Positions 1-8,954 of a stretch of DNA of 64,000 nt are shown here, piece by piece. The position numbers and the translations under genes were made by a program. Location of the stretch: assembly GCA_019218445.1 (NCBI GenBank), contig JAHUUM010000008.1:25683-89682 (forward strand), given 5' to 3'. Source of the DNA: Weeksellaceae bacterium TAE3-ERU29. GTDB lineage: Bacteria; Bacteroidota; Bacteroidia; Flavobacteriales; Weeksellaceae. Numbering within the stretch: the stretch's first letter is position 1; each line of letters begins with the position of its first letter. The notes under the pieces are model-generated. The model searched no databases. It was given only the letters and a program-made list of their open reading frames with translations, and was not told the origin of the DNA.

Positions 1-984
1 GTTTTCAAATTCGAATACACCTACAGGTCCATTCCATAAGATAGTTTTTGAGTTTTTGATAACATCAGCAAAAAGCTCCATAGTTTTTGGTCCTATATCC
101 AAACCTTCCCAGCCATCAGGAATTTCTCCAGCCTCTACAATTTGTGTTGCCGCTCCGTTATTAAAGTCGTCAGCAGCTAATGAGTCTAAAGGTAAATAAA
201 CTTTTACATTATGTTTTTCTGCTTGTTCTAAGATCTCTAAAGCTAAATCAAGTTTATCATCTTCAACAATAGAATTTCCGATTTTTCCACCTTTAGCTTT
301 TGAGAAAGTATAAGACATTCCTCCACCAATAATTAAGTTATCAACTTTTGGTAAAATGTTATCTATAATTGTAATTTTAGAAGAAACTTTAGAGCCTCCT
401 AAAATTGCTGTAACTGGTTTTTCTCCACTTTTTAAAACTTTATCTATAGCTTCTAGCTCTTTTTGCATTAATTTACCAAAACATTTATGGTCTTTATCAA
501 AGAACTTAGCGATAACTGCTGTAGAAGCGTGTTCTCTGTGTGCTGTACCAAATGCATCGTTAACATAGAAATCTCCTAATTCTGCTAATTGTTTAGCAAA
601 TACTTCGTCTCCGCTTTCTTCCTCTTCTCTAAAACGAACATTTTCTAATAATAAAACACTACCCGGTTGTAAGTTTTTTGCTTTTTCTTTTGCATCTTCT
701 CCAACTACATCGTCAGCTACTTCTACAACAACGCCTATAATATCAGAAATTGTACCTGCGATGTGTTTTAAAGATAATTCATCTTTTTTCTCTCCTTTTG
801 GTCTACCAAGGTGAGTGATTAATATCGCTGCTCCACCATCTTCCAAAATTTTTAAGATAGTTGGTTTTGCTGCTTCTATTCTATTAGTATCTGTTACATT
901 CAATTCTTTGTCTTGCGGGACATTGAAGTCTACACGAACTAATACTTTTTTGTCTTTAAAATTAAAATCGTTAAGTGTTTTCAT
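1..984 (-). CDS. pgk: Phosphoglycerate kinase, C-terminus cut by window edge
   Basis: Glycolytic/gluconeogenic cytosolic enzyme that transfers phosphate between 1,3-bisphosphoglycerate and ADP. Reading leftward from the ATG at 982-984 gives 328 codons with no stop before the window edge. The family is about 395 residues long, so roughly the last 65 residues lie outside. Family hallmarks are visible: RVDFNVP near residue 17, THLGRPKG near 60, ENVRF near 110, NDAFGTAHR near 135, and the LGGSKV and WNGPVGVFE segments towards the cut end. A TAnnTTTG promoter box sits 20 bp upstream. Identification is firm; only the 3' end is unseen. Confidence 0.97.
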   Translation of the reverse strand, partial: MKTLNDFNFKDKKVLVRVDFNVPQDKELNVTDTNRIEAAKPTILKILEDGGAAILITHLGRPKGEKKDELSLKHIAGTISDIIGVVVEVADDVVGEDAKEKAKNLQPGSVLLLENVRFREEEESGDEVFAKQLAELGDFYVNDAFGTAHREHASTAVIAKFFDKDHKCFGKLMQKELEAIDKVLKSGEKPVTAILGGSKVSSKITIIDNILPKVDNLIIGGGMSYTFSKAKGGKIGNSIVEDDKLDLALEILEQAEKHNVKVYLPLDSLAADDFNNGAATQIVEAGEIPDGWEGLDIGPKTMELFADVIKNSKTILWNGPVGVFEFEN

Positions 985-1003
985 ATTATTTATTATTACA
1001 CAA

Positions 1004-1011
1004 CAAAGATA
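1004..1011 (-). promoter_or_regulatory. Promoter -7 box for pgk
   Basis: On the minus strand this reads TATCTTTG, matching the Bacteroidota -7 consensus TAnnTTTG. It lies 20 bp upstream of the pgk start, giving a short leader. No clear -33 TTTG was found. Confidence 0.6.
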
Positions 1012-1111
1012 GGTAATGATTTTTAGAAAAGAAACTAAACTTTACACTCTCTTGCTGATATTTTAGTAGAAAGTAACTACTATAAAATTAAATGTTTTTA
1101 GATAGAAATAT

Positions 1112-1210
1112 TTAATCTTTATTTAAATTGTTCAGTTCTTTTACTTTAAGCCACATAGCAGTAGCGAATCCTAGACAGACTACAAAAAATATAATGTATA
1201 TAGCTAACAT
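1112..1210 (-). CDS. Small single-pass membrane protein (32 aa)
   Basis: A 33-codon frame, ATG at 1208-1210 and TAA at 1112-1114, encodes MLAIYIIFFVVCLGFATAMW followed by a short charged tail (KVKELNNLNKD). One hydrophobic helix at residues 2-20 is followed by Lys/Asp-rich residues, the layout of a small single-span inner-membrane protein with a cytoplasmic tail. It lies between pgk and the DUF389 gene, both leftward. I do not recognise a family, and no promoter box is obvious. The call rests on the hydrophobic-then-charged composition and could be wrong. Confidence 0.45.
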   Translation of the reverse strand: MLAIYIIFFVVCLGFATAMWLKVKELNNLNKD

Positions 1211-1265
1211 ATTATTTGTTTTTTGCTAAATTAATTAGAATTATCAATAAAAAAAATGATTTTTA

Positions 1266-2684
1266 TTACTTATGTAATAACTGTATGGTATCTAAAGATA
1301 GTCTTGATTTTAAAAATTGATTAATTCTTCGTTCTTCATCGGAATGGGTTTTGTTGTCATTCCATAATAGAATAAATGTAGGCATTATATTTCTGTTTTT
1401 GAAATCGGTATAATTAAAGGTGGCGTATCCAAAATAATCGAGCTCAGGATAAAGTGATTTCAGCTCTTTAGAGATGCTTTGGAACGGAATGGTGTCACTA
1501 TTCAGCCTGTTAATTTGTTTTTGTTGATATTCAATTATACTATCTCTTTTTTGAATGTCCCCTTTTACAGTAGAATAAATAGAACTGTAAATTCTCTCGT
1601 TTATTTGGTTGTTAGCCATAGGCATTCCCCCTTGATGAACGATTAATTTGGTGTTTTTTAAATTATATTTTTCTCGTAGAATAATGTTCCAGTTTTTTAT
1701 TACTTCTTGAGGAATTACTTCTGTAATTGTGGAAATCGTTATAAGATTTACAGAGTCTTTTTTTGTTAAAGTAGGATTGTTTAAATTAAAAAATGCATTT
1801 TCATAGGGAATCGCAATTTCATGATTTAAAAAGTTATTTACTTGTACTTTGTATAATTCTTCTTTAATGATTCCATAAAATATAAATCCACTTGGGATGA
1901 TGGTTAATACCGCTACTCCTGCAATTATAAAATTTGTTTTCCTAGCCTGTGTTGCATTTTGATATTGTGCTAAAGGAAATTTATTTAATTTTATATACAC
2001 ATAAGTAGAAATCCCAATAAAAATTGAGTTGATTATAAATAAATAGAAAGCATTTAGAGCTGCTCCATAGCCTGAATAGTCTTTATATCCTATTTGCTCT
2101 GTTCCCATAGATAGTCCGTATCCTACGGTACAAAGGGGAGGCATTAGAGCAGTTGCAATTGCAACTCCTGCAATTACGTTTGAATTTTTTATTTTACTAC
2201 TAAAGGCCGCAATCCCGGCTAAACCACCAAATATACCTATTAAGACATCTAATGAAGTGGGTTCTATTCTGCCTTTTAATTGCTCTGTTAAGGTGGTAAG
2301 CGGAGCAATAGAGAAATAAATAAAGGAGGTAAGCATGGCGATTACCACCATAATACCAAAGTTTGTAAATGATCTATTGAGTGTTTTTATATCATTTACG
2401 GCAACAGCATAGCCTAACCCCATAATTGGCCCCATAAGAGGGGAAATAAGCATGGCTCCTATTACTACGGCAACCGAATTAGAGTTTAAGCCAATAGAGG
2501 CTATAAATACAGAAGCTATAAGTACGAATGCGGACAGTCCTTTAAAGTTTATATTGTCTAAAACTTCTTCTCGGGTTCTTTCTTTATCAACTTGGTCGTG
2601 TAAATTAAAAACTTCTCTAAGAAAGGAAAAAACACTCTCTCCTATAGAGATGTGTTTTTCTTCAGGTTTTTTGTTTTCTTCCAT
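1266..2684 (-). CDS. DUF389 family membrane protein
   Basis: 472 aa. A cytoplasmic N-terminus of about 45 residues is followed by a hydrophobic core (about residues 48-270) with the glycine-rich segments SVAVVIGAMLISPLMGPIMG and ATALMPPLCTVGYGLSMG that mark DUF389 proteins. A further transmembrane segment (about 250-275) leads to a soluble C-terminal domain of about 200 residues. The family is widespread in Bacteroidota and of unknown function; transport has been suggested only from its topology. It ends 16 bp from the manC-like gene upstream, so the two may be co-transcribed. Confidence 0.85.
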   Translation of the reverse strand: MEENKKPEEKHISIGESVFSFLREVFNLHDQVDKERTREEVLDNINFKGLSAFVLIASVFIASIGLNSNSVAVVIGAMLISPLMGPIMGLGYAVAVNDIKTLNRSFTNFGIMVVIAMLTSFIYFSIAPLTTLTEQLKGRIEPTSLDVLIGIFGGLAGIAAFSSKIKNSNVIAGVAIATALMPPLCTVGYGLSMGTEQIGYKDYSGYGAALNAFYLFIINSIFIGISTYVYIKLNKFPLAQYQNATQARKTNFIIAGVAVLTIIPSGFIFYGIIKEELYKVQVNNFLNHEIAIPYENAFFNLNNPTLTKKDSVNLITISTITEVIPQEVIKNWNIILREKYNLKNTKLIVHQGGMPMANNQINERIYSSIYSTVKGDIQKRDSIIEYQQKQINRLNSDTIPFQSISKELKSLYPELDYFGYATFNYTDFKNRNIMPTFILLWNDNKTHSDEERRINQFLKSRLSLDTIQLLHK

Positions 2685-2700
2685 TAATTTTACAGAGGTT

Positions 2701-3789
2701 TTAAATGTGTCTTTGCTTTTTATTTAATTTTATATCAGTTACATAATTTTTGATTTTTTGACTATTCTCTATAGGAGATATCAATAAAGCATCATTTGTA
2801 TCTACTACAATATAACCTTCTAATTTATCTATTACTGTAACTTTATTTTTCTGAGTATAAATAATGTTTCTATTTGAGCTATAAGTAAATATATTTTTAC
2901 TGAGTTTTGCATTTTTGTTATCATCTTTATCAGCTTGTTCGTATAAAGATAACCATGTTCCTAAGTCGCTCCATCCAAATTGAGAGGGGATTACATAAAC
3001 ATTTTTATCTTTTTCCATAATGCCTACATCTATCGATACTTTTTGTAATGTGGGGTAAACTTCTTTTACTTTAGAAAGTTCATCTTTGGTATTTAAATAA
3101 TCATTTATAGAGTTAAAAGCATTGTACATTTCCGGTAAATACTTTTTAAAAGAATCTAAGATATCTTTAGCCGACCAAATAAAGATTCCGCTATTCCAAA
3201 GGAAATCTCCTGATTTAAGAAATTTTTCTGCTAAATCTAAATTAGGTTTTTCGGTAAAGGTTTTCACTTTCTTTATCTGTTTGTCACTTTCTACATATTG
3301 AATGTATCCGTAGCCGGTATCCGGTCTGGTAGGTTTTATTCCCAAAGTATAAAGTCCTTGGTTTTCTTTAGAGCTTTTCAGTGCTAATAAAACTGTTTCT
3401 GTAAATCTTTCTTCATTTAAAATTAAATGATCTGAAGGACAAACTAAAATTTCTGCCTTAGGGTTTTTCTTATAAATCTTCATTGCAGAATATAAGGCAC
3501 AAGGGGCTGTATTCATACCCACCGGTTCGCCAATAATATTTTCTATATTAAGTTCAGGAATTTGTTCCTTTACTAAATCAATATAATTTCCGTCTGTAAT
3601 TACATAAATATTTTCCGAATTGCAAAAACTCAGTAATCTATCATAAGTTTGTTGAATTAATGTTCTGCCAACGCCTAAAATATCATGAAACTGTTTAGGG
3701 TGATTTGTAGTGCTCATCGGCCAAAATCTGGAACCTACACCTCCGGCTAATATTACACAATAAGTATTCTTCTTATCCATTTTTATCAA
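2701..3789 (-). CDS. manC: Mannose-1-phosphate guanylyltransferase
   Basis: 362 aa. Makes GDP-mannose from GTP and mannose-1-phosphate for cell-surface glycans. The N-terminal nucleotidyltransferase signature VILAGGVGSRFWPMS (about residues 12-26) is followed by PKQFHDILG; later come CPSDHLI, FTEKP and WNSGIFIW, all typical of the ManC/GMP family. The length matches the short form without the phosphomannose-isomerase cupin domain. The ATG at 3789 gives an N-terminal MIK extension; the ATG at 3780 (MDKKNTY) is an equally plausible start. It overlaps the end of the SprT-like gene upstream, implying translational coupling. Confidence 0.9.
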   Translation of the reverse strand: MIKMDKKNTYCVILAGGVGSRFWPMSTTNHPKQFHDILGVGRTLIQQTYDRLLSFCNSENIYVITDGNYIDLVKEQIPELNIENIIGEPVGMNTAPCALYSAMKIYKKNPKAEILVCPSDHLILNEERFTETVLLALKSSKENQGLYTLGIKPTRPDTGYGYIQYVESDKQIKKVKTFTEKPNLDLAEKFLKSGDFLWNSGIFIWSAKDILDSFKKYLPEMYNAFNSINDYLNTKDELSKVKEVYPTLQKVSIDVGIMEKDKNVYVIPSQFGWSDLGTWLSLYEQADKDDNKNAKLSKNIFTYSSNRNIIYTQKNKVTVIDKLEGYIVVDTNDALLISPIENSQKIKNYVTDIKLNKKQRHI

Positions 3790-4357
3790 TTACTTTATCT
3801 ATTGGAGCCAAACCATGAATGGTATATTTTTTACCCGTAGATAGTTCGGTGCAAATATATCTTATTTTTCTTTTATTTCCTTTCTTAAATATTTTGTTTC
3901 CGATAGAAAATATAGTGTTTTCCTTTAAATCAGATAATAAAGTTTTGTTAATTTCTCGTTCATTGTTAAAGTAATTTACGATAGGTGAATAGGCATAATA
4001 GTTTGCTTTAGGGTTTTGGGCAAAAGCTAAAATAATTTTTTGAAAATCCTCTTTATATGCTTTTACCGACTCTTTTAAAAGTTGCCCAAAAACAAATTTC
4101 CATTCTTTACCGTGAGGTTTTATTTTAAACCCATATTGATGAAAAGCGTGCATATGAGCGATTTCATGCGTTAAAACCATAAAAAATAAATCTTTATTTG
4201 GCTCATTATTTATAGTAATTTGGTGTCCGTTTTTTAATCTTTTATAATCGCCTAATTTTGTTTTACGTTCATTTTTTACTTTTAATAGTAAAGGATAATC
4301 CTGAGTCCATTTTTCTATAAAATAAAGGGCAGATTCATTAATATATTTCTTTAACAT
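3773..4357 (-). CDS. SprT-like zinc metalloprotease-fold protein
   Basis: 194 aa. Contains the zincin motif LTHEIAHMHAFHQYG (HExxH, about residues 82-96), and PHGKEWK supplies a likely third His ligand, as in the SprT/Spartan family. The C-terminal half ends in a basic RKIRYICTELSTGKKY segment that resembles a SprT zinc ribbon but keeps only one Cys, so metal binding there is probably lost. SprT-like proteins are presumed metalloproteases; the bacterial substrate is unknown. Its 3' end overlaps the manC start by 17 bp. Confidence 0.8.
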   Translation of the reverse strand: MLKKYINESALYFIEKWTQDYPLLLKVKNERKTKLGDYKRLKNGHQITINNEPNKDLFFMVLTHEIAHMHAFHQYGFKIKPHGKEWKFVFGQLLKESVKAYKEDFQKIILAFAQNPKANYYAYSPIVNYFNNEREINKTLLSDLKENTIFSIGNKIFKKGNKRKIRYICTELSTGKKYTIHGLAPIDKVIDKNG

Positions 4358-4416
4358 ATATAAGCGTATTTAAAATTTTAAAACTATGAATAAATGCTTT
4401 AACTTAGCCAACAATT

Positions 4417-5175
4417 ATGATAAAAGTTTTGAAACAATATATAGAAAATATTGGCAAGTATTTCGCCTTGCTTCTTCAAGTGATTAAAAAGCCGAGAAAT
4501 ACAAAGATATATCGTAAATTAATCGTGAGAGAGTTGTACGATCTTGGAGTAAACTCTGTAGGATTAGTAGGGATACTTTCTGTTTTTATGGGAGCAGTAG
4601 TTGCTATACAGCTATACCAAAACTTTAAAAGTACCTCTTTGCCTATTCCGGATAGTTATGTGGGATTTGCTACCAAAGTAATCGTGGTTTTAGAGTTTTC
4701 GTCTACTATTATTTGTATAATTTTAGCGGGAAAAGTAGGGTCTTATATTGCCTCAAGTATCGGGACAATGCGAGCGACAGAGCAAATAGACGCTTTAGAA
4801 GTAATGGGAGTAAACTCAGCTTCATTTTTAATTTTACCCAAAATAATAGCTTCTTTATTATTTTATCCGATATTACTCATGATTTCAATTTCCATGTGTT
4901 TGCTCGGGGGATATCTTGTAGGAGCACTATCCAATATGTGGTCTACGGTAGATTTTGTACAAGGGTTACAAATGGAATTTAATCCTTGGTTTTTCACCTA
5001 TAGTTTTATAAAAATGGAAGTTTTCGCCTTTATTATAGCTACCATTCCGGCTTATTACGGATATACAGTGAAAGGAGGATCGTTAGAAGTGGGACGTGCC
5101 AGTACAACTGCTGTGGTTTGGACTTGTATTGTCTTAATAGTAACAAATTTAGTACTTACCAATTTAATATTATGA
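4417..5175 (+). CDS. mlaE: MlaE-family ABC transporter permease
   Basis: 252 aa inner-membrane permease with about five or six membrane segments and the MlaE core: VGLVGILSVFMGAVVAIQ (about residues 43-60), the region around GSYIASSIGTMRATEQIDALEVMG (about 108-131) and the C-terminal PAYYGYTVKGGSLEVGRAST. It is the membrane channel of the Mla-type phospholipid transport system between inner and outer membranes. The stop overlaps the next start (ATGA at 5172-5175), so permease and ATPase are translationally coupled. No MlaD-type substrate-binding gene follows immediately. Confidence 0.92.
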   Translation: MIKVLKQYIENIGKYFALLLQVIKKPRNTKIYRKLIVRELYDLGVNSVGLVGILSVFMGAVVAIQLYQNFKSTSLPIPDSYVGFATKVIVVLEFSSTIICIILAGKVGSYIASSIGTMRATEQIDALEVMGVNSASFLILPKIIASLLFYPILLMISISMCLLGGYLVGALSNMWSTVDFVQGLQMEFNPWFFTYSFIKMEVFAFIIATIPAYYGYTVKGGSLEVGRASTTAVVWTCIVLIVTNLVLTNLIL

Positions 5176-5939
5176 TTGAAGTTAAAGACCTTAAAAAAAG
5201 ATTCGGAGATAAAGAAGTATTAAAAGGGATTTCCACTACTTTCGAGAAAGGAAAAACAAGTTTGATTATAGGTTCCAGTGGAGCGGGGAAAACGGTATTT
5301 TTCAAATGTCTTTTAGGTTTATTTGAGCCAACCGAAGGAGAGATTGTTTATGAAGAAGTTTCCACAAAAGATATGTCTTCTAAAAAACGGCATGATATAA
5401 GAAAACAGGTAGGTACGGTATTCCAATACAGTGCACTGTTCGATTTTATGACGGTAGAGCAAAACGTAAGATTCCCATTGGAAATGTACACAAAACTCTC
5501 TATGGATGAGATGAACGAACGTGTACAAATGATTCTGGAAAAAGTAAATATAGAAGAAGATGCTTTAACCAAAATGCCTTCTGAGATTTCCGGAGGTATG
5601 CAAAAGCGGGTAGCTATTGCCCGTGCAGTGGTTAACAAACCAAAATATCTGTTTTGCGATGAGCCAAACTCGGGATTAGACCCTAAAACAGCAACAGTGA
5701 TAGATAATCTTATTCAGAAACTAACCAAAGAATTTGATATTACAACCGTTATAAATTCCCATGATATGAATTCAGTATTGGAAATAGGAGAAAAAATTCT
5801 ATTTCTAAAAGATGGATTAAAGGCTTGGGAAGGGACAAAAGAAGAAATTTTAGATACGGATAACGAGGCTGTTTCTGAGTTTGTTTATAACTCTAACTTA
5901 ATGAAGCGAGTAAGAGAAGTATTGCAAAAAGGCACTTAA
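5172..5939 (+). CDS. mlaF: MlaF-family ABC transporter ATP-binding protein
   Basis: 255 aa. ATPase partner of the MlaE permease. Walker A is GSSGAGKTV (about residues 36-44), the signature motif is SGGMQKRVAIARA, and Walker B is YLFCDEPNSGLDP with the unusual N-S after DEP that MlaF proteins often carry; the switch His is in NSHDM. I place the start at the ATG at 5172, which overlaps the mlaE stop. A longer frame back to 5118 runs inside mlaE and adds no conserved residues. Confidence 0.92.
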   Translation: MIEVKDLKKRFGDKEVLKGISTTFEKGKTSLIIGSSGAGKTVFFKCLLGLFEPTEGEIVYEEVSTKDMSSKKRHDIRKQVGTVFQYSALFDFMTVEQNVRFPLEMYTKLSMDEMNERVQMILEKVNIEEDALTKMPSEISGGMQKRVAIARAVVNKPKYLFCDEPNSGLDPKTATVIDNLIQKLTKEFDITTVINSHDMNSVLEIGEKILFLKDGLKAWEGTKEEILDTDNEAVSEFVYNSNLMKRVREVLQKGT

Positions 5940-6123
5940 ATTAGAATAAGGAAAGTTATAAAAAAAAAGCTGTTTCAAAACTTATTAGATAAAAATATTA
6001 TTTTGGGAAATGTAAGAGATATTTAATCAATTATCCCTTTTTTAATAGAACTTAGGTTAACAGCTAAAAATATTTGACCAAAAATTGGTAATAATAACAA
6101 ATTGGCTTTTTATATAAAGAAAA

Positions 6124-6146
6124 TGCCCTGATTTTATATCAGAGCA
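6124..6146. terminator. Hairpin in the 5940-6165 gap, possible terminator
   Basis: Arms TGCCCTGAT (6124-6132) and ATCAGAGCA (6138-6146) pair with one mismatch around a 5-nt loop, followed by a T-rich stretch. It lies between convergent mlaEF and the small pseudogene and could terminate on either strand. The rest of the gap is AT-rich with nothing else recognised. Confidence 0.45.
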
Positions 6147-6165
6147 TTATTGGTTTTATAATTCT

Positions 6166-6349
6166 TTAATAAAATTTTTTCTTGAAATTATAAATACATG
6201 CTAAAAAAAGAGAGATAGGAGTAATAATATATATATTCGAATCTAGATCTAAGAAAAATTCATTTTATTGAATAAATAAAAGGAGATACCAATAAAGTTG
6301 GTAAAATTACATTTAATAAAAATAGTTTAGTCTTACTTGCTTTTTTCAT
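6166..6349 (-). pseudogene. Frameshifted small two-TM membrane protein
   Basis: From the ATG at 6347-6349 a frame encodes MKKASKTKLFLLNVILPTLL followed by VSPFIYSIK and a stop at 6260-6262. The next frame continues without a gap as EFFLDLDSN, then a second hydrophobic helix (IYIITPISLFLACIY) and a basic tail ending at 6166. Removing one A from the AAAA run just before the stop would join them into a 60-aa protein with two membrane helices and a basic end. It lies 18 bp after the hydrolase gene, as the last gene of that operon. It may be a real inactivation or a sequencing error; no family is recognised. Confidence 0.5.
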
Positions 6350-6367
6350 GGTTTCTAAAACTTTAAA

Positions 6368-7141
6368 TTACTTTAAAAAATCCAAAGTAATATCTAAGAA
6401 TTCGTTTGGTTTTTCGGCGTGTAGCCAATGTCCTGAACCTTCAATTTTTTCTATTTTGGCATTTGGAAAATAATGTTTAATCTGCATGGTATCTTCATTC
6501 GTGATATAATTGGAATTTCCTCCGCCTAAAAATAAAGTATCTCCGGTAAAAGTTTTTTCAGGTAAATGATTAGTAATTAGTTTATTATAATTTTCTGTAA
6601 GGCTTTTTAAATTAAACCTAAATTCATAACTTCCATTATCTAATCGGTTTACACTTTTCATTAAAAACATTCGGATAGAAGCATCTTTTATATAAGGTTT
6701 TAAAAACTCTTCTACATCGCCTCTTTTTTCAACTTTAGAAAAATCTACACTGTTTAAAGCCTTTAAAATTGCCTGATGGTGTGGCTCATAATCCTTTGGC
6801 GACATATCTGCAATTACGATTTTATCGGTGTTTTCGGTATATTTTAAAGCAAATTCCATTACAGCTTTTCCTCCCAAAGAATGCCCGATAAATGATGCTT
6901 TTTCTATTCCGTTTGCTTGCATATAATTGTAGAGGTCGTCTGCCATTAATTCGTGCGAAATTTCATCTGAATGAAAACTTCTCCCGTGATTTCTGGTGTC
7001 TACCAAATGCGTTGTAAAATACTCGGCATATTTTTTACCCAAAGTTCCCCAATTATCTAACATTCCGAACAAACCATGCACTATAATTAAATGCTGAGGT
7101 TTGTCGCCTATCACTTTACTAAATAAAATATTATCTGCCAT
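6368..7141 (-). CDS. Alpha/beta-fold hydrolase (YbfF-like esterase)
   Basis: 257 aa, soluble. Oxyanion-region motif HGLFGMLDNWG (about residues 22-32), DTRNHGRS, the nucleophile elbow GHSLGGKA (Ser about residue 88), and near the C-terminus GSGHWLHAEKP with the catalytic His. This matches the YbfF-type acyl-CoA/ester hydrolase branch of the alpha/beta-hydrolases. It lies 11 bp after pdxJ on the same strand, so both are probably in one operon; that does not prove a role in vitamin B6 metabolism. The substrate cannot be told from sequence. Confidence 0.88.
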   Translation of the reverse strand: MADNILFSKVIGDKPQHLIIVHGLFGMLDNWGTLGKKYAEYFTTHLVDTRNHGRSFHSDEISHELMADDLYNYMQANGIEKASFIGHSLGGKAVMEFALKYTENTDKIVIADMSPKDYEPHHQAILKALNSVDFSKVEKRGDVEEFLKPYIKDASIRMFLMKSVNRLDNGSYEFRFNLKSLTENYNKLITNHLPEKTFTGDTLFLGGGNSNYITNEDTMQIKHYFPNAKIEKIEGSGHWLHAEKPNEFLDITLDFLK

Positions 7142-7152
7142 TTTGTTTATTT

Positions 7153-7896
7153 TTATAGAGATTGAGCTTTTAAAAATCCGTTTTCTATTTTTCTTAAATA
7201 AGTTTGAATGGTATTTTCCAAACCTAAATAAAGAGCCTCCGAAATCAAAGCGTGTCCAATGGAAACTTCGGCTAAATTCGGGATTTCCTGAACAAAAAAT
7301 TCAATATTATCTAAACTTAAATCGTGTCCCGCATTTACTTTTAAACCGGCTTCTTCTGCAAAAATAGCAGTTGCTTTGTACAATTCTGCCGCTCCTTCGT
7401 CGCCATTGGCATAATCTACTGCAAAACCTTCGGTATAAAGCTCAATTCTGTCAGTTCCTGTTGCTGCGGCAGATTCGATTAATTCAGGTCTTGGGTCTAA
7501 AAAAATTGAAGTTCTGATTCCTGCTTCTTTAAACTCGGCAATAATATCTTTTAAATATTCCAAATGCTTTTCGGTATCCCAACCGGCGTTAGAAGTTATG
7601 GCGTCTTCGGCATCGGGAACAAGCGTTACCTGATGAGGTTTCACGTCTAAAACTAATTCTCTAAACTTAGGAACAGGATTCCCCTCAATATTAAATTCAG
7701 TAGTTATAACCTTTTTTAAATCATATACATCTTGATAAGTAATATGTCTTTCATCGGGTCTTGGATGAACTGTAATTCCTTCAGCACCAAATCTCTGGCA
7801 ATTAATAGCAGCTTCTACAACATTGGGTGTGTTTCCTCCGCGAGCGTTTCTGATAGTTGCTATTTTATTAATGTTTACACTTAATTTAGTTTTCAT
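7153..7896 (-). CDS. pdxJ: Pyridoxine 5'-phosphate synthase
   Basis: 247 aa, typical length for PdxJ. Last step of de novo vitamin B6 synthesis, joining 3-amino-2-oxopropyl phosphate with 1-deoxyxylulose 5-phosphate. The start MKTKLSVNINKIATIRNARGG and the segments GITVHPRPDERHI, QVTLVPD, TSIFLDP, IELYTEGFA, VNAGHDLSLDN and EVSIGHALI are family hallmarks with the expected catalytic His/Glu residues. Downstream of the pfkB-type gene and upstream of the hydrolase, all leftward. Confidence 0.96.
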   Translation of the reverse strand: MKTKLSVNINKIATIRNARGGNTPNVVEAAINCQRFGAEGITVHPRPDERHITYQDVYDLKKVITTEFNIEGNPVPKFRELVLDVKPHQVTLVPDAEDAITSNAGWDTEKHLEYLKDIIAEFKEAGIRTSIFLDPRPELIESAAATGTDRIELYTEGFAVDYANGDEGAAELYKATAIFAEEAGLKVNAGHDLSLDNIEFFVQEIPNLAEVSIGHALISEALYLGLENTIQTYLRKIENGFLKAQSL

Positions 7897-7934
7897 GTTT
7901 AGTAATATTCAATTTATTTGAAATAAAAGTTTTA

Positions 7935-8852
7935 TTATAAAATCTCGAAATAAGACAGCTTTTTAAATGTCTTAATTCTTTCGGCAATTTCATCTCTATT
8001 GATTTGCAATAATCTTTCCACACCAAATTTTTCTACCGTAAAAGATGCCAAAGCACTACCATAAATCACGGCTCTTTTCATATTCTCGAAACTATAATCT
8101 TTGCTTTTAGCAAGATAACCTGAAAATCCTCCCGCAAAAGTATCACCTGCACCTGTAGGGTCAAAAACTTCTTCCAATGGCAATGCCGGCGCAAAAAATA
8201 CTTCTTCATTATTGAAAAGTAATGCACCATGTTCTCCTTTTTTTATAATTAAAAACTTTGGTCCCATAGTGAGGATTACGTTTGCCGCTTTTTTAAGACT
8301 ATATTCTCCACTTAATTGCCTTGCCTCCTCATCATTTATCGTAAGAATATCTACTTTTTCCAGAACTTTTAAAAGCTCGTCCCAAGTATTATCCATCCAG
8401 TAATTCATGGTGTCCATAATGGTCATGCGTGGCGGATTGTCCAATTTATTTATGATGTCTAATTGAACGGAAGGGTGCAGATTTCCAAGCATTAAAACTT
8501 CGGGGTTTTTACAAGAATAGGGAACTTTCGGATTGAAGTTTTCTAAAACGTTCAATTCAGTTTTTAGGGTATCTCGGGAGTTCATATCCATGTGATACTT
8601 GCCCGACCAAAAAAAGGTTTTTCCACCTTTTATGGTTTCTATTCCTTCGGTTCTACAATTATTCTCTTTCAGAGTATTTAAATATTCTTCGGGGAAATCT
8701 TCTCCGATAACGGAGATAATATTTGTTTCTACTCCTAATTTTGTAGCTGCTAAAGCTATGTAAGTAGCGGCACCACCGAGTATTTTATCTGATTTTCCAA
8801 ATGGAGTTTCTACCTCGTCAAAAGCGATAGTACCTACTGTTAATAAACTCAT
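7935..8852 (-). CDS. PfkB-family carbohydrate/nucleoside kinase
   Basis: 305 aa. Ribokinase-fold kinase: N-terminal GTIAFDEVETPFG, the glycine pair GGAATYIALAATKLG (about residues 26-40), and the C-terminal PfkB signature DPTGAGDTFAGGFSGYLA (about 227-244) with the catalytic Asp. Related Bacteroidota genes are annotated as sugar kinases or bacterial adenosine kinases; the substrate is not fixed by sequence. First gene of a leftward run with pdxJ and the hydrolase, with a clear promoter box 19 bp upstream. Confidence 0.88.
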   Translation of the reverse strand: MSLLTVGTIAFDEVETPFGKSDKILGGAATYIALAATKLGVETNIISVIGEDFPEEYLNTLKENNCRTEGIETIKGGKTFFWSGKYHMDMNSRDTLKTELNVLENFNPKVPYSCKNPEVLMLGNLHPSVQLDIINKLDNPPRMTIMDTMNYWMDNTWDELLKVLEKVDILTINDEEARQLSGEYSLKKAANVILTMGPKFLIIKKGEHGALLFNNEEVFFAPALPLEEVFDPTGAGDTFAGGFSGYLAKSKDYSFENMKRAVIYGSALASFTVEKFGVERLLQINRDEIAERIKTFKKLSYFEIL

Positions 8853-8870
8853 ACTTTAATTTATGTATCG

Positions 8871-8878
8871 CAAAGATA
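8871..8878 (-). promoter_or_regulatory. Promoter -7 box for the pfkB-pdxJ operon
   Basis: Minus-strand TATCTTTG, a full match to TAnnTTTG, 19 bp upstream of the PfkB-family start codon. It marks the likely start of the kinase-pdxJ-hydrolase transcript. Confidence 0.6.
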
Positions 8879-8954
8879 AGTTTTTACTCACAGAGTGAAA
8901 AGATTAAATAAGTGAATTATAAGTATTGGTTTGTTTTTAGATTCAATTATAATA

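Noticed and set aside
5118..5939. Longer MlaF frame from 5118
   Set aside because: It begins inside mlaE; the ATG at 5172 overlaps the mlaE stop in the usual ATGA arrangement.
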